From Pyrrhosoma nymphula (taxonomy: Eukaryota > Arthropoda > Insecta > Odonata > Coenagrionidae): a stretch of 64,000 nucleotides of DNA. Under the pieces are notes generated by a model. The model was not told the origin of the DNA and did no database searches. It saw only the letters and a program-made list of their open reading frames with translations. The stretch lies in the NCBI GenBank assembly GCA_963573305.1, contig OY754331.1:68065275-68129274 (forward strand). Reading direction: 5' to 3'. The position numbers and the translations under genes are program-made. Below, piece after piece: positions 12,901-27,900 of this stretch (its first letter is position 1; each line of letters starts with the position of its first letter).

Positions 12901-15900
12901 GAGCAGACTTGCAGAGCTGTTAAAAACTGAAATTTACGTAGAAAGTCGCTTGCTGCGAATAACTTGCACAATAAACTTGCCAGAGTAAATCCACCTTCAA
13001 ACTCGGTGCTCTCCATGGATTAAAACGTGATCAGAACAGAAAATAATATTTGCACTGGCTGTTCGTACATGGAATGCATGAGTTCTATTCACTTGGAGGC
13101 CATGATTCCTCAGGAGTAATTATTTGGGGATAAGCCAAAGAATAACATGTGGATTATATGACACAGGTGCCCCACTTGCCTAATGAAGAGCTAACTTCTA
13201 ATAAACCATTTTGTACTGAAGCTATGCATGAATGCCAAAGGTTCCTCAGACCTGGTGCCCTAATCAGTGGTCTACTTCACCCTATTGTGCAAACAGCCAG
13301 GTGCATTTTCATTTTCCTATGAAGAGAGAGCCCTCTGTCATAGATTCAAGTATCGTTCATTTCAGATTAAAAGAAGGTTTCAACAAAAGACAGAACAACA
13401 GATTGAAAAAATTAATCTCATTAACTACCTCCTGGAAATGGAATCTGAAGAGAGGCAGAGATCTATACAGGAGAGGAATCATAGGATACAAAAAGAAAGG
13501 GAAAGGATGAACGGTGAGGCATTTTTGGATGAATTATATATATATATATTTAGCTCATTATACACCCCATTAATAGTACTTAAATGGAAATATTTTGACC
13601 AAATAGATCTGTTCCAGAGAATCAGGTATAAAAAGGAGGAAAAAATCACCAAGGAAAAGCAAAGGAGAATGTCAAGGCTAGTGACAGATGTCATTTATAA
13701 GGATGTGGCACCAGTCGTAAGATATATGTCACAAATTAAATTTCTTTGTAGTGCTAATTGTAAGTTTATTATATATAAGCTATGTTTATCACAAGCTATC
13801 TTGGTTAACCGTTAATTAACATTAAGTCGATGAATAATTGATATCTCGCCAAACTATTTTGAAACCATACAATAAAGTTACCAGATAAAGTACACAGTAC
13901 CTACTTGGTATAGCTTGGAGAAATTCCTCCACAATGTGGGGGAAAAGTGAATACATAAGTCACTCTGCGAATTCCATGAATTCTTCTTGACATGACAAAT
14001 TTGTTAAATAAGAATTAAAAATTAAGTATACGAGTAATTCTCAATTCAACTGAAGATTTTACTTTTCTCTAAAATTATGAATAAATTCCACAAAATTAAG
14101 CCGTTAACTTCTTCATTCCACCACCCAGTAATAAAAAAAAATGTCTAAAAACCAATGCAAATGAGCTAAACATTTTTGAGGAATTTAAAAGGTGAATAAT
14201 TGTTATAATCATTAAACATATTTGCAGTGAATACATAAATAAATTTGAGCTTCATTGTAGCATGCATAAATCGAAATAATAAACCTAGAGTCTTAACGTA
14301 AAGTAAGGACCTCTGTACTGAGCTCACTTACCTTCTGGTACATACAAATTACTGAAGGAAAACTGAATGAGAGATGTTCCCGGTGCAAAGCAAGGAAGGG
14401 AGCCAAGCTAAACTGAATTTATGATAGTTGTAGCATCTGAGTTAAACATCTTCAAATGAATGGTAGTTTCACCAGTGTAATCCAAATATGGATATGATGA
14501 ATAACCAAATATCATTCCCCCACTACCTTCATTGGGCTCATTTAGGAAACAGACTTATGCATAAGTCAGAAAATACTACTAAAAATTGAAGTTGAAATGA
14601 ATTAGAGTAAGAATGGTTGAGCTGAACCAAAACTTCATGAATAATTCATTGCCTCCCCTAAAAGCTTTGCATTGCATAAGTACTGCTTCGTTCTACAATG
14701 AATGGGGTAGGATGTTATGTACTTATGTTTTGATATATATATCTACAATTTGGCATATGCCTGTCTGCCATGTTGCCTATGCCATTTGTATAGTAAGTAA
14801 AGTTCAAATATATTGTTTGTTAATATCATGGTGGCTGTTTGTCTATCAGCCCATGAACCCAATGCACACGTCTTTTTTCCTGTACTATTCCCCCCATCCA
14901 GTCCCACATTGAGGTAACTTGATCTTTGCTGTATACCACTAAGCCTGAAATGCATCAAAGGATACTTTCCCTTCCTTTGTGTTCCTCTCTTGTGCCTAAA
15001 ACTAAATGTATTTCAAGACAGAGGACATAATGATTTATTGCTACAAGGTGGTCTGTTATAGGGAGCTGTGTTTCTGGATGCAGATAAAAATGGCACCAGT
15101 TTTGTCTTTGAAAAACACAGTACCTTACATCGAAACACACAGCAGAATCTACAGTAGAATGCTCCACAGGAGAAATGCAGAGGAAAACATCCCATGAGAT
15201 GTTGGCTAGAGAGCTTAATGTTCAAGACCTCCACAATCCTTCAATACTTACCATTCCAGCTGTTCCTGCTATCCCTTTTTCATATGCACCAGCAGTAATA
15301 AACAATGATCCTTCTCAATGTGTGTGGAGTATTTCCAGATTACTCAGCTCTAGGATGGTCTGTTTACAATAGAGCAAATGATGCTATTTTAATACACATC
15401 CTGAAGGAGAGACTGTGTATTAATGTACATATATACAAACCATGCTCCCCTCAAAATTAATGACATATTATTGAACTAAAAATACCCAAGTAAAATGAAC
15501 AATTTACCTCATTATCATCATATGGTGCTCTCTCAAGTAGCAGGTTGTGTGAACATGTGGTCTCAGACTGTTTCTTGCCCAGACCTGTTCCTTAGTCTTT
15601 TTGTAGCCACATCTCTTTACATTATCAATGAGGTTCAGTATCAATCTTCCACTTCGCTTTTTCCCTTCTACTGCTGCCTCAATTTCCTTTTATTTTTTCA
15701 GTCATATTCAGTAGCTTTCCAACATCTCTGTGCCTCCATATTCCTCTGTCTACTTACCCATCTTATTTTCTCAGGCTTCCTCCAACATCACATCTCCAAA
15801 ATCTGCATCCTGTCCTTCTCTCTCTTTCCCAAGGCTCACATTTAACATTGGTACATCCTAAAGCCACTCACACAGCATTTCACCAGTCTTTTCCCCAGAT

Positions 15901-18900
15901 TAAAGTCCAAACTGCAGCAGAGTATGCTGATGAAGTCATCTTGGGTTTCCCACCGGATCAGGAAACAAGCTGCTGCCAAAATTTCAACGGCTGATTCTGT
16001 CATCCTCATCAGGGCTGATGTCAGGCCGAAGAACTTATTCATTTATGTATCCTCAGGTTGGGTTCAGATGCCTTCTAATTCATCAAAGATAATCTGGAAC
16101 TCAAAACTCCCAGCATTTACTGTATTCCCTAGCATAAACCAACAAGATTTCATCAGCATCGTTCACCAGGAAAAGACCCAATCATGCAGTATAGTATGTT
16201 TGCCCATTTATTAAACGCTTCCTCTGCCAAGTCTATCCTTGTTCAAATACCTCTGTTTCAACTCTTTCAGGCCTTGGATAGCATATTTTCTAAACAATTG
16301 TACAGTTCTTCTATTCTCATTTGCCTTTTCCTTAACCAGCTCTACAATTGCTTTCTTTAAGAATAACCTAGCTCGTTTCACAGGGGAATACTCCAAAGAT
16401 ATGTAAAGAGGCAAGTATTCCTTGTGAGCTGAGAAGTGAGGAGCTCATGAAAGCTCAAGAATGTAATTGTAGGGGGTGAATCCACATTAGTACTACCGTG
16501 TGAAATGAATTTGGGAGTGAAATTAATCCAAAATAGAATGATACCAGATAAAGATAATTCACATGAAAGAAACATCTCATTTCAACAAACAGAGTTAAAT
16601 GTACTGAAAATGGACACTGTTCCAGTACCTAGCAGACATTTTTTTACTAGCACAGTAAAAATTAAAAATCAAGGTTTATTCAACACTAGATAGAGCCACT
16701 CAAATACCATAGTGGGATTGATAACCTTAAATACTAATTTAAATACTAATAAAATAATAATACCATAATAGAGAGCCTCTTCCTTTATACTAAGAAAATA
16801 ATATGTAATACCAGAAAAGAGACCTTAAATATGACTGCCATCCTGAGAAACTGAAGCTGTCCCAACTTAATACATAATGCAATTTTTATACCTGAAATAG
16901 GTATCAGATAAGAAACTTAACAAGAAATACATTGAAGAAACAGTGAATCAAGCCTTGCATTCACTCAGTGTTACAGAAGAACGTGAAGGTATGGATGTTA
17001 GACTAAATTAAAAGTTACAGGTTCATATTCAATAGTAGCTTAGATATTTTTTTATATTTTACTAAACATTTTTGATTCACAAGACTTGGAGACTAAGTGA
17101 ACTCCACTTTTACCAACACAGTACCTATCTATTTGCATTTAAAAACTTACAGAAAGCTTTTCCCTAAAATGGAGTGAAAAAAATTACAACCTTACATTCA
17201 GTGACAAGCATTGTTTCTTGAATCCAAGTAACCTGCATTATTCAACTGCATACATGGGGCATAATGGTTTTGTGTGAATATTTTGTGTTTGTCTGAAATA
17301 GTACTTACCTTAAGGTAATAGTATTTAATTAAATCATCAGATCTTATCTCTCTTTAAGTTGAAAAGACATTTGATTATTATTTTAAAATTGCTCAAATAC
17401 CATAAATATTTGAGTGTAAGTGGAGAAATTTCTTCTTTTTTTCCAACAATAAAAACCTACTTTCAACTTAAAATTGAGTCACTAAATAAGGTGACTTCTT
17501 TGGGGTCAATATTTCTGCGTATCAGCTGCATTAAATCATATGTATATCTAATTCTAATGAGCCACAGAGAATATTTCCTGAGATATGAATTAGATTTCCG
17601 TTTCAAGTTTCATATTAGGACCTACCACTGAAAAATATTCATTGGCACATATTTCCTATTTCCGATATTAGTGCATTCTACAAGGGCAATTTTATTGTTT
17701 AAATAATGCATAACCAGCATGAAACAAAGGGATTGTGTAATTTTTTAACCTCGACTTACACTCGATTCACGAATTTTAGTTGATATATTTGGCCCAAAAA
17801 GAAGTCTTCAACTTATATTCCAATCACCTTATGCTCAAAGATATACAGCACCTGATCCACATTTAATTAAGTTAATTTGTCATCTAAATGAACGGAATGA
17901 TTTCTTAGAATGCCCAAGTAATTTTCTAGCTTAACTGAGCTGAGTTGGTGCCTTCAGTTTTTTTGCCATTCATTATCCAGGAAATACATGCTCACTTCTT
18001 ACTTGTTTGTATTTGCAAAAGAATCGTAGGTACCTATGTTACAGAACGAATACCATTTTTCCTCCGCTTCACCCATTCTTGCCTTTAAGCCTGTCGAATT
18101 TGTGATAAAGACAGGCAATGCTGATGGGAAGAATTTAGCAAGCCTAACCCAAGATAGGACTCAATTTTCTATGAGCTTAAATGTGAAAAAAAAATTCTTT
18201 TCAATCATTTTACAATTGCTTAACTCAGTTTAAAACATTTTAAATATGATTTTTTCATGATAATTTATCGAGAAGTTTTTTTATGCCTGAAACTTTCCAT
18301 TTTTCAGCTAACATAGTTGAACTTCTGGAAGAGACTAAAATGCTATTATCCAAACAAGCCCAGCTGGTAAGTTGGGTTTTAATTTTTATTCCACCTGACT
18401 GAAAAATCTTAATAATTATACCAATGATTGGTAAACTTGAAATAGCATGGCGATGGAATACATTTCAGATTCAAAAGTTCAATAGCAACACTGTATTACA
18501 TAGGATATGTATGTAATGGCATATTTAAGTAATTAAAATAAGTATAAGATTGTATTAGCATAAAGGGTAGCATATAAAAATACAAAGAGAGCTGTTGCAA
18601 GGGTGAAAGCAAAGGCAGTTGAAGAGGTATTTGAAGCACTGGAGAAAAACAGTACTGAAAGGCAGTTTCTTATGGATGTGCTGGTGGAGGATGTCAAGCA
18701 GTAGCGTAGCCCGTGTTCTGGCGCCCCTAAGTCTGAATGTTTCCACTCGTAAGTCCCAAAATAAATGTGTATAATATGTTGTCATTGGTCATATTTTGTA
18801 CAAACCCATCTGTCTATTGCATCACCAAAATTCGTAAAGTTTAGTTAACTGGTTAATTTATGAGTCAGCCCCCTAAACATTTTTGGTCACCCCCCCAAGA

Positions 18901-21900
18901 CCCAAAACCTGGCTATGCCACTGATGTCAAGAATGAAGCACCTGAGCTCTTTGTGAATAACATTGTTTTTGGCAGCGTGTCCCGAGGAAAACTTTAAAAG
19001 ACCCTGGAAGAGAGAAAGGCATTGGAGGAGAGAGGTATGAGGATAAGCCAGGTGAAGATGGAATACATGCCAAACGGAGAATGCCCAAGACATATTTATG
19101 ACTCAAGGACAAAAGCTTACTACCCACAAGACAATTCAAGTACTCGGGGTAATTAGTTGAGAGGAGTGGAGCTTTAGCTGAGAAAGTAACGAACCAAATT
19201 CACATGCATGTCAGTGAACTGGAGGAAAATGTGTGTGTTCCTAAGTGTAAAAAGGAGGGCTGTAAAATGAAAGGTTATATTATACAAGATGGTGATGGCC
19301 GGTGATGTTCCATGAGGTGGATGAGTGGTGTCACAGGAAAGGACAGGATAAGGAATGAACACATCACAGCTCTATAGTCAAGGTGTAACCAATTGGAAAG
19401 AAGATTCAGGAAAGAAGGCTGAGGTGGTTCGGTCATGTTGAACAAAGGAATGTGGACTGTTACGGCAAAAAATGGAAAGAATGGAGGAGGAGAGGAAGAG
19501 AGAGAGATAGTCCAAAACTTAGATGAAATGATAAAATGGCAGAGGACCTGAGGGAGAAGGGATAGTGCCTTAGATTGGAAGAAATGGAGGAAAAGGATTA
19601 AGGATGGAAACGCCAACCCCATCTAGCATGGGATATGGCTCTGTAAAAGGAGATAAAGATATTTAGGCCAAATTCCAAAGCCACAATTATTGGTTTCTTT
19701 TGCTTTATCATGCAAAAGTATAGTTGGAGCGAAGGCTTCCGCAGTGGCTGATCATGCTGGATCTAGGTTTTCAGGAGCAGCTGCGTGTGACAATTAACAT
19801 GACGACAGTTTCTCCCCCGTTCCAGGAGGCATCTTTAGGTCAAAGTGAAGTCAAGTCGAAGATGACAGAATGTATGGGCAGATTTTGGCGCCAAGATTCC
19901 CACTTAAGTTGGCTCTGTGTTTTTATTGGTCGAGGAGTTGAAGAGTCTTTTCCATGTCGTGGTCAGCGAGTATCCATCTTTCCTGTTGAAGTTTTCTGGG
20001 TTTTTCATAATCTCAATTGCCTCGCGTATGACCCTAGTGAAGTATCTGTTTTCTCTGGCGATAACTTTGGTGTTGTCTAGTTGAATGCTGTGACCCGGTT
20101 CCAACCAGACATGCTCCGCGATGGCTGAGAGTTGGAAATGCTTCTTCTTCATGGCTCTCTGGTGCTTTTTGATTCTAACTTGCACTCTGCCTGTCTGGCC
20201 AATATACACTTTGTTGCAGGAGCACTTAACCTCGTAGACGCCTTAATACAATTGTGATGAGAGGCGATCTTTGGGCTTGGATAATATGTCCCCTGTCTTC
20301 CTGACTGTCTTGTATCTGGTCTGTAAGACTCTTCAACCCCTCAACCAATATAAACGCAGAGCCAACTTAAGGGGGAATCTTGGCACCAAAATCTGCCCAT
20401 AGATTCTTACATCTCCGACTTGAAATCACTTTGACCTGAAGACGCCTCCTGTAACGGGGGAGAAACTGTCGTCATGTTAAATGACACATGCAGCTGCTCC
20501 AGGAAGCCTAGATCCAGCATGCAAAAGTATGTGTTATACACATAGGTTGATATAATGATAGAAAATTACACTATAACTTTGCTGAACTATGCTTGAATGG
20601 AGTTGAATGACTCATTGTCAGATAAATTTAATGCAGCTATAAGGGTATATTCCTTTCATTTCATGGTTAGCAGTAAATTTCAGCCTTCCTCTCCTTTTCT
20701 ATTGATTGACACTACATGTATAAAAAAAAGAAGAGAACAATTGACAAGTAAATTATATTAAAGATTAATCCAAATTATCAATATAAGCAGAGGAAATAGA
20801 TCCATACACATCCATTTCGGTCATCCAGGTGACCATCTGCTGGGAGAGGTTTCTAATCTTGTGAACATGTGTGTGCTGCCCGAAGCTATCAGCCCAAGTA
20901 TTTGGACTTTAAGCCTCGGGCAATGCATTTGGACTTTTAGCCTCGGGCAAAACATACATGTCCATGAGATTAGAAACCTCTCCCAGTGGATGGTCACCTG
21001 GATGACCGAAATGAATGCATAGGAGTCTATTTCCTCTGCTTATATTGACAAATTGGATTAACCTTTAATTTAACTCTATGTCTACATGCCATGTATCCAA
21101 GTTTTTGGTAGCATAATGGCAGAAGAACAGAAGCAATTATTTACGTGTCATGGAAAGATAGGTAGGGCTGCAATTGAAATATTGGCAGCTATTTTAAAAT
21201 GCCATTGCATTCAAGACCAATGCTGAAGAATTTTCAAATTCAGATGAAGTTTTTTCCTGCTACTTAAAAGAGTGATGGATCTTTCATTATATCAGGATTT
21301 TTTCTTTCAAATTTCTAGAGTAATTCAAATGGTAACAGTAATTTTCCATACTTGGTGCACAGTAGTCAGTAGGTAGTGTATCTATCACCTGATGCATACT
21401 GTCATTCTATGTACTACTCAGAAAAATTATGCATAAAATGTCTCTGTTTTAATGACATCATCTTCTTTTTAGCCTCTGGAGGTAAAAGCAGCAATTGACC
21501 AATTGTTAGACGATTCTTTGATAATATTTGTCAAGAATAATGTGGAGCTTGTATTAAAAGATATAATTGGCCGAGGACTACAGGTAAGCGACAGTGCTGC
21601 AATTTAATCATGGTAGTTGTAATTTAACTCAGTCCAAAATCACCACCAGAGTTTAAAAAAAAACACTCATAAAAGCCCAATAAAACCTGGCAAAAACTGG
21701 GTTTTATTGGGCTTGTGTGGGCTTTTTCTACTTTTGGGGGTTTGTGTAGGTTTTAAAGTTTTAATTGTTGTAGGTATTGACTTTTGGAAATTAGGTACAT
21801 TTTAAATATTTTGGATTTAAATTTCCAAGATTCTAATGGGGTAGGTACCTATATATGTGAATACACATACATTATTTTGAATTATATAATGTCTCATGGT

Positions 21901-24900
21901 TTGATGTTCACCATTTTAATAATGGCTTTTAATAACTTTACTGAAAGTTACAGGACATTTTTTGTTTTTTTCATTTCCTTTCTCGGCCATTACTAGAAGA
22001 ATGATGAAATGAGTATACATACATATGTATAAATTATTTCACATTCATTCACAACCCATTCAATCCTAACCCTATCCCTCTAACTCCTACAAAAAACACT
22101 ACACAAAGTCATCCACTTGTTCACTTACTACTCCATTCACCCTCATTATATAATAACATAATCTTCTGATGCTCCTAGTAAAAAACCACTACCATATATC
22201 TTCTGGCCGAGTCGAGAATAAGTCAAAGTCTTCTTTTCGTGCCAAAAATATCAACTAAAATCTCTCTCAAGTCAAGGTGAAAACATTGCTTAATATCATT
22301 TTTTGTGTCGGTTAAGTGAAAATTGTATTATATAATTGGCCTCGTGGAATGCATTATAATCACAAAGCAGAAGTACCAAGTGTATTTGGCAGTGGTAGGT
22401 CCAAATATGAAACTTAAAACTTAAATCTATTGTTTTTTTCCCTGAATGCACTCCTGATGAATTAAGATACATTATGTATGGTTTTATGCGGTTGATATGC
22501 CAAAATATTGACCCCAAAAAAGTCACCTCATTTACTGACGTGACTATAAGTTGAAGGTAGGTTTTCATTGGCCGAAAAAGGAGGAAATTTCTAGTCTTAT
22601 CCTGGAGTACCTATACACCGTACTTGGTCTTTTTTCACATTTTCCATTCACACATTTACCTTCAATTCCATTCTCTCTTGCTGCTTCACAGAAGTTATCC
22701 AATAGCTTTTGCAATTCCTTTAAAGCTCTGACAGTAACACAGAATCATCATTGTATAGTAGAGCTTTTCCACTTCCAACTGTTCCACACTTTTCCACCTC
22801 CAACTATGGCACTAACATTAACAAAACATGAACCTTATAGACATTGATCCATAAAAAAATTGAACGGCCATGGTGACATTGCTCATCCCAGTTTATGCCC
22901 TGTTTTATTTCAAATCAGCCTCATTCACTCTCAGACCTGCATTATTGTCTAACACAAAAGTAATGTGTGTACATATATGCATGAACAAAGAAGAATGTAG
23001 GAGATTTGGACACAAAATACTATAAATGTAAGAACCAAAAGCCAAAAAACAACTTAAGGACCCAAACTACAAAACCACTTACAAATTACATAACAAAACA
23101 AAAAATATTTTAAAATTCCAGGAGGATTTGGTTGAAAAAAGTTTTTCTTACCCCTGGTTATGTTAGACATCAGGCAAATAAATTTACCCAAAACTATTAA
23201 TGATGGAAACTTGTTCTCAGTGCTCACATCCACTCAGTGCTCACATTGTGGCTATTGTTGAAGGCCTATTTAAAAGATAGAAGAAAAAAAGAAAAGATAC
23301 AATATGTTTAAAATTCTAGTGTTTTTACGAGTCAACCACTATGCATACCCACACTTGAAGTAATGTTCATTTCAGACCATTGAATTAGTGGTACCAAAGA
23401 AGATAGCAGAGAGAAATGGAAGAGCTCAAGTTTGTCCAATGATCCTGCCTTGCACAGTTTTGAAAAATGATAGACTTCTATGTGGCCAAGTTAGGTCCAC
23501 TTCTATGGCAAGAGCTGGGAGCATACTACCTGAGCAAAGGTGGAGTATCGGCAAGAATTACCTAAAGGAACTAGCATCGATTGGATTAAAGGTCTCTTTG
23601 TTCAAAATTATCAATTAGTTATAGTTTTATTTTCATTCAATGGATAAAACAGTTTTACCAGCAATATGCGGTTTTTGGATATTATCAAAGGATCACTTTG
23701 ATCAATAACTCATTGGTTTAATTAGCATACTGACAACTCATGAAGAAAAATAAGCATACATAAGAATATTGTTCCACTAAAAATAATGCGAACTGCAGGC
23801 ATGACTTTGAAATGCCATGATCAATTAAATAATATACTATACCATAGTCTTACAGCAGGTTACCAGGGATCCAATTATGCTTTGTTTTCAGTGTCCTACT
23901 TTTTCAATTCCTTACAAAATATTTACCCCTTACAAAAACATAACCCAAAGATACACAGCTATAACATTATAGGCAAGTACCTATATGCCAAATGAATTGA
24001 GGTGATGAGAAATGGAGTAATTTGCATTACGATAGCCATTATTTAAACCTCATATACATACGTAGTTAAGTTCTAAATTACAGATATTCAATTAACATAT
24101 CAACTTGAAGTAATATTACTGATGCCTTTCCATTGAAAAAATTATATTTTCAGCGAAGGAGTACAAGTCTCCAAGGAAGTATCAGACAAGTGAGGTGAGT
24201 ACCAAAATAAAATATATTGCAGCTTATATGTAGCTATGCATACATATTTGAGCCACTTTGAACTGCACGATACCAAGGCTTTGAAGGTACATTAACATAA
24301 CATTTTCTACTAAATTTCATGTTGTGAATTCTGCATTATATTTTCTTCTCAAAAACCGCAGTTTTGGTGGAGCCCGTCCCATTGGTATGTCTTCTCAAGA
24401 AATAACTGTACCTGAACTGAAGAGTGTGAAAGACAGACCACCAACACCATCAGTAAGTTATTAAAAAAAAAACTGCCCAAAAACAAAGTTGTGCATGTGA
24501 TATTTTCTATACGTATGAATCAGTGAAAGGAAGGAGAAATAGGGGGAAATAAAGGGGAGTGTTGGGGGCTAAGGAGGGGAACAAGGAAGAGAGGGAGGGG
24601 TACAAAGGGTATTATGTCATTTCAGCAGCTCTTTATGGGATGAGAAAGATTTGAGTACGGAGGAGTTACCATATTTCAGGACTCTTAGGAAAATATATAT
24701 AATCAACATCTGTTAAATGTACTGATGAATTTATGTGAATAAATGTGAATTTTTAGCTTAAAAAAATATCAAATGTAATGAAGAAATTTGTCAAAGGATC
24801 CCAGAAAAAAATGGATGATGGAGAGCTCACTGTTGAAACTGTATCTCACTGTATGATCTGGTGCTTTCCCAGCGCAGTTCATGAATGAATTCTTCTCAAG

Positions 24901-27900
24901 TTTGGAAACCCGAGAAGAATTCATTCCTGTAGCTCACTGTTGTATCGCAACCCATGGTGAAAGAAGAGAGAGGGGCATCTCCCACAGCAATCCAAAATTG
25001 GGATGCATGCAAACATAGCTTTACCCTCAGCCCGTAAGAGACAGGCTAATTTTAGAATGTATTTTGGAGTCAGCAAAAAGTGCATCTTATGGGCCAGAAA
25101 AAACAGTAAACAAAGGGTTGTGGGTGACAAAGTTGTGATGATGAAGTGGGGACAGAAAAGAAACAAGTTTTGACCAGTGGAGGGGGCATGTAAATTGCAA
25201 TGCATGAAAATTGGTCAAGTATATTCAGTGCCTAAGGCCTAACAAAACCAAATGATGGGCATTTGTGCATCCCTGAGCTGTGTTTGAGGTATCAGTTGGG
25301 ATGGTATGGAGGATTGTTACAGAAAAACTAGGGTCTAAGTTTATATCTGCATCTACATACTACCTTGCGAGCCACCACAGAGGCCTGTGTCAGGAGGTTT
25401 AATGATGACACCAGCCATGGAAATGGGGGAGAAATAAGGAGGGTGGAGAGGACAGAAGAGAATTGTGTGTTTACAATGTCTTCTATAGTGTTACCCTGTT
25501 TTTGTCAAAACAATTAATACTGTGAGGAAAGATGGAATTTTTGTACCTTTAAATTCGGCAGTGTACCTCTCTTATCTTGTCACTCCTATTAGTTCTAGAG
25601 CTATATCGTGGGGTGAAAATATTACTCTGTGTCATACTGAAACTTGCCTGATTAGTTTTTTAAAGTAATCTAAGCCTAGCATGTAATCTCAAAGTCTCTA
25701 AATGCCATTTTGCATGAGGTGTATTATTGCACAATCTGATGTATGGGTGAATATGTCCATTGAAAATTGTGTCGTGTAAAGTGGTGAATTTGCAGTTAGG
25801 CAGGTTTCTGGGTTTAGTATGCGTTGTCATCCTTGGTGGCGACATTTAAACTACTGTGCTGTAGGAATCCTCAGGTCAGGCTGAAGTCACCTACAGCACG
25901 GGTAGGTGAAACGTCACCACTAAGGATGACAACGATGGACGAAACCCGGAAACCTGCCTAGCTTCAAACCTAAATGCCGCGAAAACCTACGTCAGAAACT
26001 AAAGTGGTGAATTGCTAGAATTGATGTGCAAATGCATAAATGACAGATGAGAAACAGCCCCTGCTCTAATTTAGTGCCTGCGATCTTGCAATTTCTATAC
26101 ATGAAATTGTGTAATTAAGTGTCTTGTGTAAAAAGGCCTTAATAGTTCCCAATCCTTCCATCAACTATGTGGCACTTGCTGTATGCTTGTACCAATTTTT
26201 AACAGAGTGTGCAGCTTTCCTTTGTATTTTATTCCTTTGGGAATTTCATCTTTCTGTGCAGGGTCCCAAATGCTCACGGCATATTCAAGATTTGGCCTAA
26301 CCAGAGCAAAGTAGCATCTCTCCCTTTACTTTTTCATCGGAGAGCCTTCCTACTATTTCCTATATAAATCCTAGTCTCTTTAATACAATGTCCCAAATGT
26401 TTATTAAGTTTGCCCCACATTAGGTCTGAAGTCATGGAGATTCCCAGGTATTTGACTTCATCTGACACCTTTATATTAACCTCGCCCACATTGTAGATAT
26501 AGTGTTGGTGTGATTTATTTCATTAGAAGAGTACTGCAGTGGATTTACTAAGGTTCGGTTCAAACCCCCACTCAAGACACCACGAGTGAACGTTGCTGAG
26601 GTCCAATGAGAGAGTTTCCTAAGTCAACATTTGTGGCAATTTCTCAGTAGATGACAGCATCATATACAAAAAATCTAACTTTTGCTACTTACGCAAGAGT
26701 TAATGATGTTTCAGAGTGTAGCTAAACTTAGTTTGTGCATGAAAGCTTACTTGGGGAAAGGAAATTGGAGAGGGGAGAGTCTATGGTAATTGACGCTAGT
26801 GGACCAAGGGGGTGCATGTTTCACCTATGTAGAAAACAGTACATAATTTGAAAATAAGTAAAATACACAGCATTGAAAGAGTTCCAGCCCCAGAGGGATG
26901 GGATAGGGAACCGAGTAGGGTTTTTTGGAATGCAGAAATGGGATAGATTATATATAAAAGAGCAGATTTTACAACAAGGTGTATGGCAAGGATAGGAACT
27001 GGGGACTTAAGCAGGGGTCAAAGTGGTGATACTGTCAGGGAAGTTGTGGTATGTCATAAAGATTAATGGGCAGATAGATTATATATAAAAGAGCAGATTT
27101 TACAACAAGGTGTATGGCAAGGATAGGAACTGGGGACTTCAGCAGGGGTCAAAGTGGTGATACTGTCAGGGAAGTTGTGGTATGTCATAAAGATTAATGG
27201 GTCATTTGTTGGTGATGGTGAAACATTTGGTGATAAGGTGCAAGGTGCGTAAGTTTTGTGTAAAATGAGGACAAGTGATTTAAATGTTAAATTCACCTTA
27301 TGGAGCCAGAGTAAAAATTTAAAGGTGATTTGGTACCTGTAGGATCTAGGACAAAGAGAGTAGGAAGTGGTAGGGGGTATGATAGAAACACGGGACATAG
27401 TACACTTATTCAATCAGATTCAAAATTTTCAGCCAGTTGCAGCCAGCCTTCCATAAGAATGAGGAGAAAAGGGCTGAATGTGGAGGAGAGGATAGGGAGT
27501 GAAGAAAGTAGGAGGAGGGTTAAGGAAAGAAATGTTCCAAGCATTTGATTCTCCAGATCTGAGTCAGACCCACTAGTTTTGCTTATTCCTGACCCTTTAC
27601 TTCCTTTACTCTTTTTCCTGCTTCACAGCAACTCCTCTCTCTCACTGCTACTTCCTTGCCCCTTCAACTTACTCACTTCCGATCCTCTCTTCCCTCAGTT
27701 CCCTTCTTCTCTTCCTCATGGAGTTGGTTGGCAAATTGCTAAAAAAATTGGAATTTATGTGTGTCCTAAGTTTTGTTTCACCTTAGCCCTGGGAAGTAGA
27801 TAGCAGTTACAACATTTTTTCTGAGATTTTTTACTAATACCAGAAGATGATGATATTTTAGACTATCACTAGAAAAACTAGGAGTTCAGCCCTGTCCTCC

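Larger units (their letters stand above)
19722..20517 (-). mobile_element. Penelope-like element fragment with inverted arms and 13-bp target duplication
   Basis: CATGCAAAAGTAT lies at 19709-19721 and again at 20518-20530. Inside, about 19750-19945 and about 20335-20517 are inverted copies of each other (tgctggatctagg, gagcagctgc, aacatgacgacagtttctcc, gggcagatttt, cttaagttggctctg). Between and overlapping them is a minus-strand GIY-YIG nuclease segment. Inverted or tandem terminal repeats and a C-terminal GIY-YIG domain are hallmarks of Penelope-like elements. Only about 800 bp remains and the reverse transcriptase is absent. Confidence 0.85.

Noticed and set aside
15495..15845. 116-codon hydrophobic frame on + strand
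   Set aside because: The composition reflects a pyrimidine-rich stretch; it has no splice compatibility with the flanking exons and no recognisable domain.
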